Assembly (NCBI GenBank): GCA_036258315.1
Contig: DATADX010000047.1
Span: forward strand, 1 to 44,169
Source of the DNA: DASSYK01 sp036258315
GTDB taxonomy: Bacteria; Actinomycetota; Thermoleophilia; Solirubrobacterales; 70-9
Reading direction: 5' to 3'
DNA: 44,169 nt
The position numbers and the translations under genes are program-made. Under the pieces are notes generated by a model, which saw only the letters and a program-made list of their open reading frames with translations, did not search any database and was not told where the DNA came from. The first letter of the stretch is position 1. Each line of letters begins with the position of its first letter. This document shows, one piece after another, positions 40,601 through 44,169 of the stretch.

Positions 40601-41987
40601 GCCGAGCTCAGATCCAAGGTCATCCTCTCCCGTCCGGGTCCGCTTTGCCCCGTCGCCGACGGGCGCGCTCCACATCGGCGGAGCGCGGACGGCACTGTAC
40701 AACTGGCTCCACGCCCGCCACACCGGCGGCGAGCTGGTCCTGCGGATCGAGGACACCGACCGCGAGCGCTCCACGCCCGAGAACGTCGAGCAGATCCTCG
40801 ATGCGCTGCGCTGGCTCGAGCTCGACTGGGACGAGGGGCCGGTCAGCCAGTTCGAACGTGCCGAGCGCCACCGCGAGCGCCTCCAGGAGCTGCTCGACTC
40901 GGGCGCCGTCTACCGCGACGCCGCCACGGGCGCGGACGTGAAGGCGTGGAGGCGGGAGCACGGCAACCGCGGCTACCGCGGCGAGCCGAGCGACGACCCG
41001 GACGCGGCCGTCCGGCTGCGAATGCCCGACGGCGGGGACACGGTCGTCGATGACCTGATCCGCGGGGAGGTCAGGTTTCCGAACGCCGTCGCCGACGACT
41101 TCGTGATCGCCCGCGCGGACGGTTCGGTCCTCTACAACTTCGCGGTCGCCGTCGACGACGCCGAGACGGGGATCACCGACGTGATCCGCGGCGACGACCA
41201 CCTCTCGAACACGCCGAAGCAGCTGCTCGTGATGGAGGCGCTCGGCGTCGAGCCGCCCCGCTACGCGCACCTTCCGCTGCTCCACGGACCGGACGGCAGG
41301 AAGCTCTCCAAGCGCCACGGCGCCGCCAGCGTCCAGGAGCTCCGCGACGCGGGCTACCTGCCGGCGGCGGTGCGCAACTACCTGGCGCTGCTCGGCTGGG
41401 GGACGAGCGACGACACGACGATCATGAGCACTGAGGAGCTGGTCGAGCGATTCGAGATCGAGCGCGTCGGCAGGGGCTCCGCGATCTTCGACGAGCAGAA
41501 GCTGCGCTGGCTGAACGGGAGGTTCATGCGCGAGCTGCCGCTCGACGAGTACACGGAGCTCGTCGCCCGTCATCTCGGCCGCGAGCCCGACGAGGCGCTG
41601 CGCACGGCATGCGCGATCGCGCAGGAGAAGGCGCAGACGCTCGAGGAGGTTTGGCCCCTGATCCGCTTCCTGATCGAGGAGCCCGAGACCGACGAGAGGG
41701 CGTGGCGAAAGGTGATGAAGGACGGGGCGGGGGAGCTGCTCGCGGCCTCGCTGGACGCCCTCCGCGCCGTCGACCCGTTCGAGCCGGAGCCGATCGAGGA
41801 GGCGCTGGGCGAGGTCCTGGCCGAGCGCGACGTGAAGCCGGGCAAGCTCTACCAGCCGATCCGGGTCGCGATCTCGGGCGGCTCGGTCTCGCCGGGGATC
41901 TTCGAGTCACTCGCGACGCTCGGCAAGGAGCGCTCGCTCGCGCGCATCGAGCAGGCGCTCGGAAGACTCGATTCGGACGCGCACTGA
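40599..41987 (+). CDS. gltX: Glutamyl-tRNA synthetase
   Basis: The 462-aa class I synthetase has VRVRFAPSPTGALHIGG (HIGH motif at 25-28), LRIEDTDRERS, DLIRGEV, VIRGDDHLSNTPKQL and the KMSKS-type loop KLSKRHGA. It ends with a helical anticodon-binding domain. It charges tRNA-Glu, and in bacteria lacking GlnRS also tRNA-Gln before amidation; which applies here cannot be seen. ATG 40599 is the only start that does not cut conserved sequence, and it overlaps the nfo start codon. Confidence 0.95.
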   Translation: MPSSDPRSSSPVRVRFAPSPTGALHIGGARTALYNWLHARHTGGELVLRIEDTDRERSTPENVEQILDALRWLELDWDEGPVSQFERAERHRERLQELLDSGAVYRDAATGADVKAWRREHGNRGYRGEPSDDPDAAVRLRMPDGGDTVVDDLIRGEVRFPNAVADDFVIARADGSVLYNFAVAVDDAETGITDVIRGDDHLSNTPKQLLVMEALGVEPPRYAHLPLLHGPDGRKLSKRHGAASVQELRDAGYLPAAVRNYLALLGWGTSDDTTIMSTEELVERFEIERVGRGSAIFDEQKLRWLNGRFMRELPLDEYTELVARHLGREPDEALRTACAIAQEKAQTLEEVWPLIRFLIEEPETDERAWRKVMKDGAGELLAASLDALRAVDPFEPEPIEEALGEVLAERDVKPGKLYQPIRVAISGGSVSPGIFESLATLGKERSLARIEQALGRLDSDAH

Positions 41988-42026
41988 TCGCTAAATAATT
42001 GCTTGACCGGTGCCGATGGAGACCCC

Positions 42027-43079
42027 ATGGCTACCGTCACGTCCACGCGTGCTGCGCAGTCACCGGCCCGGGGACACGGCCGCGGCCGAGTGCTCGCTGC
42101 TGCGTTCGAGGAGGCCGAGCGCCAGCCGTCGCTGTCCCAATCGCGCGATCTCGCCCTCGAGCTGGTCGCCCGCGGTGCGCCGCCCCACGAGGTCGCTTCG
42201 GTCGTCGAGACCGATGTCGCCCTCACCTCCGCGATCGTGCGGTCGGCCGGCCAGCTCCAGGGTGGGGGACGGATTCGCAGCGTTCCCGACGCGGTCGAGC
42301 GCCTCGGGCCCGGCGCGGCGGAGGCGGTCCTCCGCTCGGTGCCGAGCTACGAGCTCTTCAACGGCAACGGGCAGATGGCGATCGCCCCCGACCGCTTCCG
42401 GCTCCACGCTCTCGGTGTCCAGCGCGCCGCCGACCGCGTCGCCGAGGCCGTCGGCCACGGCGACCGCGACGAGCTCGCGCTGGCCGCCGTCCTCCACGAC
42501 GTCGGCCGCCCGGTGCTCGCTCGTCTCCATCCTGGCTACTCCGAGCGCTTCGACCGTCGCGGCGGCACACCCGACGACCGGATCGCCGCCGAGCGCCGCG
42601 AGCTCGGCATCGACCACGCCCTCGTCGGCGGCGTCCTGACCCGACGCTGGGGGGCGCACACGCGGATCGCCGAGACCGTCGAGCGCCATCACGGTCAGCA
42701 GGCCGACGGCGCCGCCGCCGTGGTCAGGGTCGCCGACATGATGGTCGCCTACCTCGAGGACTCCCCGGTCAGCTTCGACGCGATGGTCACCGCCGGTGAG
42801 CCGATCGGCCTCGACGAGCAGGAGATTCGCCAGATCGCTTACGAGCTTCCCCAGGCCAGCGGGCATCGTCGCCGCGTCAGCGGCCCGTGTCCGCTCTCCG
42901 GCCGCGAGCTCGAGGTGCTCCGCCGCCTCGCCGAGGGCAAGGTTTACAAGCAGATCGCCCAGGAGCTCGATCTCTCCGCCAGCACCGTGCGCAGCCATCT
43001 GCACAACGTTTACGGCAAGCTCGGCGCCCTCGACCGCGCCCAGGCCGTGCTGATGGCGACCGAGCAGGGCTGGATCTAG
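42027..43079 (+). CDS. HDOD-domain protein with C-terminal LuxR-type HTH
   Basis: The 350-aa protein has an HDOD region (about 40-250: HEVASVVETDVALTSAIVRSA, VERLGPGAAEAVL, LAAVLHDVGRPVLARLHPGY, AETVERHHGQQ) joined to a LuxR/GerE helix-turn-helix (about 285-345: LSGRELEVLRRLAEGKVYKQIAQEL, SASTVRSHLHNVYGKL). HDOD domains are signalling modules; with a DNA-binding end this is probably a one-component regulator. ATG 42027 has GGAG at 42018-42021; TTG 42003 is an alternative. An AT-rich TAAATAAT (41992-41999) upstream may be its -10 region. The stop overlaps the convergent VanZ gene as CTAG. Confidence 0.88.
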   Translation: MATVTSTRAAQSPARGHGRGRVLAAAFEEAERQPSLSQSRDLALELVARGAPPHEVASVVETDVALTSAIVRSAGQLQGGGRIRSVPDAVERLGPGAAEAVLRSVPSYELFNGNGQMAIAPDRFRLHALGVQRAADRVAEAVGHGDRDELALAAVLHDVGRPVLARLHPGYSERFDRRGGTPDDRIAAERRELGIDHALVGGVLTRRWGAHTRIAETVERHHGQQADGAAAVVRVADMMVAYLEDSPVSFDAMVTAGEPIGLDEQEIRQIAYELPQASGHRRRVSGPCPLSGRELEVLRRLAEGKVYKQIAQELDLSASTVRSHLHNVYGKLGALDRAQAVLMATEQGWI

Positions 43080-43456
43080 GCCGTAGCCTCGGTTCGCCGC
43101 CCTCGCCGACCGATCGCCACCGAGGCGAGCGCGATCCCGGCCGAGTCGATCAGCACGTCGGTGACCGTCCCGGCGCGGCCGTCGACGAAGGTCTGGTGGT
43201 ACTCGTCGCTGCACGCGTAGAGGAATGAGATCGCCGCGGCCCAGGCGATCGGCCTGGCGACCAGGCCGCGCAGTGCCCACCCCCAGGCGGTGGTCAGGAG
43301 GGCGTAGCCGCCGACGTGGCCGAGCTTGCGGGCGACCACCTCGTACCAGGCGAGATCGGGTCCCTCGAACGGCTGTGCCGAGAGGTAGAAGATCGCAGCC
43401 ATCACCAGCAGCGGCGGCAGCAGGCGGAGCAGCGGATTCGGGTCGGAGAGGCTCAC
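43076..43456 (-). CDS. VanZ-like membrane protein
   Basis: The 126-aa protein has about four membrane helices (LLPPLLVMAAIFYLSAQPF, LGHVGGYALLTTAWGWAL, AWAAAISFLYACSDEYHQTF, DVLIDSAGIALASVAIG). KLGHVGGYALL and SDEYHQTFVDGRAGTVTDVLID are the signature of VanZ-like proteins, named after the teicoplanin-resistance accessory VanZ; most have no known role. Nothing here indicates resistance. GTG 43456 is the start. It converges on the HDOD-LuxR gene with a 4-nt stop overlap and diverges from the Rrf2 gene. Confidence 0.88.
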   Translation of the reverse strand: MSLSDPNPLLRLLPPLLVMAAIFYLSAQPFEGPDLAWYEVVARKLGHVGGYALLTTAWGWALRGLVARPIAWAAAISFLYACSDEYHQTFVDGRAGTVTDVLIDSAGIALASVAIGRRGRRTEATA

Positions 43457-43488
43457 GGGGCGGCCGACCGACCTGTTAGAAGGGTGTC

Positions 43489-43881
43489 GTGATCTCGGTC
43501 ACCTCGAAGTCACGTTACGCGGTGGTGGCGCTGGCCGAGCTGGCCGGGACCGGTTCCGAGCCCGTCCCAATCGGCCAGATCGCGGAACGGCGGCGGATCC
43601 CCGTCCAGTTCCTCGAGCAGCTCTTTTCGACCCTGCGCAGGGCGGGGATCCTGACCAGCCATCGCGGCGCGAAGGGCGGCTACACGCTCGCGCGCCCCGC
43701 CGAGGAGATCAGCGTCCTCGCGGTGGTCCAGGCGCTCGACGGCGTGCTCGGCGAGGAGGGCAAGGAGGCCGGCGGGATCTGGGCCGAGGGCGTCGAGGCC
43801 CTTCGCGGCACGTTCCGCGAGACGACCATCGCCGACATCGCCGAGCGCGAGCGCTCGGGCGCGGGGATGTACTACATCTAG
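43489..43881 (+). CDS. Rrf2-family transcriptional regulator without cluster cysteines
   Basis: The 130-aa protein has the Rrf2 winged helix-turn-helix: SKSRYAVVALAELA, PIGQIAERRRIPVQFLEQLF, TLRRAGILTSHRGAKGGYTLARP. In IscR and NsrR three cysteines after this bind an Fe-S cluster; here there is no cysteine at all, so it should sense something else, as CymR does. GTG 43489 has TAGAAG six bases upstream. The target is unknown. Confidence 0.9.
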   Translation: MISVTSKSRYAVVALAELAGTGSEPVPIGQIAERRRIPVQFLEQLFSTLRRAGILTSHRGAKGGYTLARPAEEISVLAVVQALDGVLGEEGKEAGGIWAEGVEALRGTFRETTIADIAERERSGAGMYYI

Positions 43882-44012
43882 CTTCCCGGCCAATTCTTGG
43901 CTCTATAAGCGGGTTGAGCGACCCCGTGCAGTGCCGGTTGTCGCACCCACACTCTCTAGACGAACCTCCTGATCGGGAGCCTCCTGATCGGGAGTGAGGA
44001 TGATCTAGTCAT
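43882..44012 (+). promoter_or_regulatory. Intergenic region before the GST-like gene
   Basis: The 131-nt gap has a small hairpin GCCAA/TTGGC (43889-43901), a TATAAG at 43904-43909 without a -35 partner, and a perfect tandem 15-bp repeat (listed separately). TGATCT at 44001-44006 lies six bases before ATG 44013. A 23-codon GTG frame spans the tandem repeat but has no ribosome site and is not called. Confidence 0.4.
43965..43994. repeat. Perfect tandem 15-bp repeat upstream of GST-like gene
   Basis: CCTCCTGATCGGGAG occurs twice in direct succession (43965-43979, 43980-43994). Each unit is a near-palindrome, CTCC...GGAG around GATC. The array ends 18 nt before the ATG, where an operator would be expected. 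It could bind a dimeric regulator such as the Rrf2 protein encoded next to it; that is inference. Confidence 0.7.
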
Positions 44013-44169
44013 ATGAGCTCATCCGGCGAGCCGTGCGTCCTGATCACGATTCCGATCAGCCACTACTGCGAAAAGGCTCGCTGGGCGCTGGATCGCGTGG
44101 GCGTCAGGTACCGAGAGCAGGCGCACCTGCAACTCATCCACTGGCTTGCTGCGCGGCGAGCGGCAGGTG
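44013..44169 (+). CDS. Glutathione S-transferase-like protein, N-terminal part (3' truncated by window)
   Basis: ATG 44013 opens a frame that runs to the window end (52 residues visible). VLITIPISHYCEKARWALDR matches the start of the thioredoxin-like GST N-domain, with the Ser/Cys region at SHYCEK in the usual active-site place. The rest of the protein lies outside the window, so enzyme class and substrate are open. Confidence 0.72.
   Translation, partial: MSSSGEPCVLITIPISHYCEKARWALDRVGVRYREQAHLQLIHWLAARRAAG

Noticed and set aside
43926..43997. 23-codon GTG frame reading through the tandem repeat (VQCRLSHPHSL...)
   Set aside because: No ribosome site, no -10 at leaderless spacing, and its repeat peptide follows simply from the DNA repeat.
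1..44169. CRISPR arrays, tRNA/rRNA genes, insertion sequences, phage or plasmid genes
   Set aside because: No regularly spaced repeats, no cloverleaf-like CCA-ended sequences and no transposase, integrase or capsid motifs were seen on reading either strand. A tRNAscan or IS search was not run.

Overview
The window is 44 kb of high-GC bacterial DNA. It has actinobacterial traits: many GTG starts, ATGA/GTGA start-stop overlaps, few Shine-Dalgarno sites, a class E sortase, and an RNA leader closely resembling the ydaO (c-di-AMP) elements found upstream of actinobacterial rpf genes. Gene content and order (thrS-infC-rpmI-rplT-trmH-pheS-pheT-argC-argJ-argB-argD) fit a deep-branching actinobacterium such as the Thermoleophilia/Solirubrobacterales. 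That placement is my inference from memory of gene families; no search was run.

Layout. (1) 1-6499, translation block: 3' end of thrS, infC, rpmI, rplT, a clear intrinsic terminator, then a SpoU-type methyltransferase, pheS and pheT. (2) 6492-10733, arginine block: argC, argJ, argB and argD, each overlapping the next. (3) 10746-27573, a Wzx/Wzy-type exopolysaccharide locus. It holds three glycosyltransferases, a flippase fused to half a glycosyltransferase, a nucleotide-sugar module (SDR, nucleotidyltransferase, DegT aminotransferase), a Wzz/BY-kinase, two O-antigen-ligase/polymerase-like membrane proteins, a membrane-anchored GHL15-type putative glycosidase, a tiny LPFTG wall-anchored protein behind an AT-rich two-promoter leader, and a polyprenyl-phosphate sugar-1-P transferase. 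(4) 27653-30256, cell-envelope genes: two tandem paralogues of an uncharacterised zinc-ribbon-like/TM/extracytoplasmic-domain protein, and a convergent class E sortase. (5) 30309-35565: argG, a 53-aa membrane protein, a LysR regulator with a divergent GNAT-like gene, a c-di-AMP riboswitch controlling a coiled-coil/transglycosylase wall hydrolase, a di-iron ferritin-like protein and SixA. (6) 35638-44169: dnaE, a nine-cysteine unknown protein, nfo, gltX, an HDOD-LuxR protein, a VanZ-like protein, a cysteine-free Rrf2 regulator and the start of a GST-like gene.

The genes in 10746-27573 can be read as one pathway. The sugar-1-P transferase loads a lipid carrier, the glycosyltransferases extend it with sugars from the NDP-sugar module, the flippase exports it, Wzy-like proteins polymerise or ligate, the BY-kinase controls chain length, and the GHL15 protein may trim the product. 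The sortase could anchor the LPFTG protein to the same wall.

Recurring small-scale patterns stand out: -10-like hexamers 6-9 nt from start codons (probable leaderless mRNAs), three convergent gene pairs ending on a shared CTAG, and a dispersed GGCGAAGCC hairpin repeat. I saw no tRNA, rRNA, CRISPR array, insertion sequence or phage gene.
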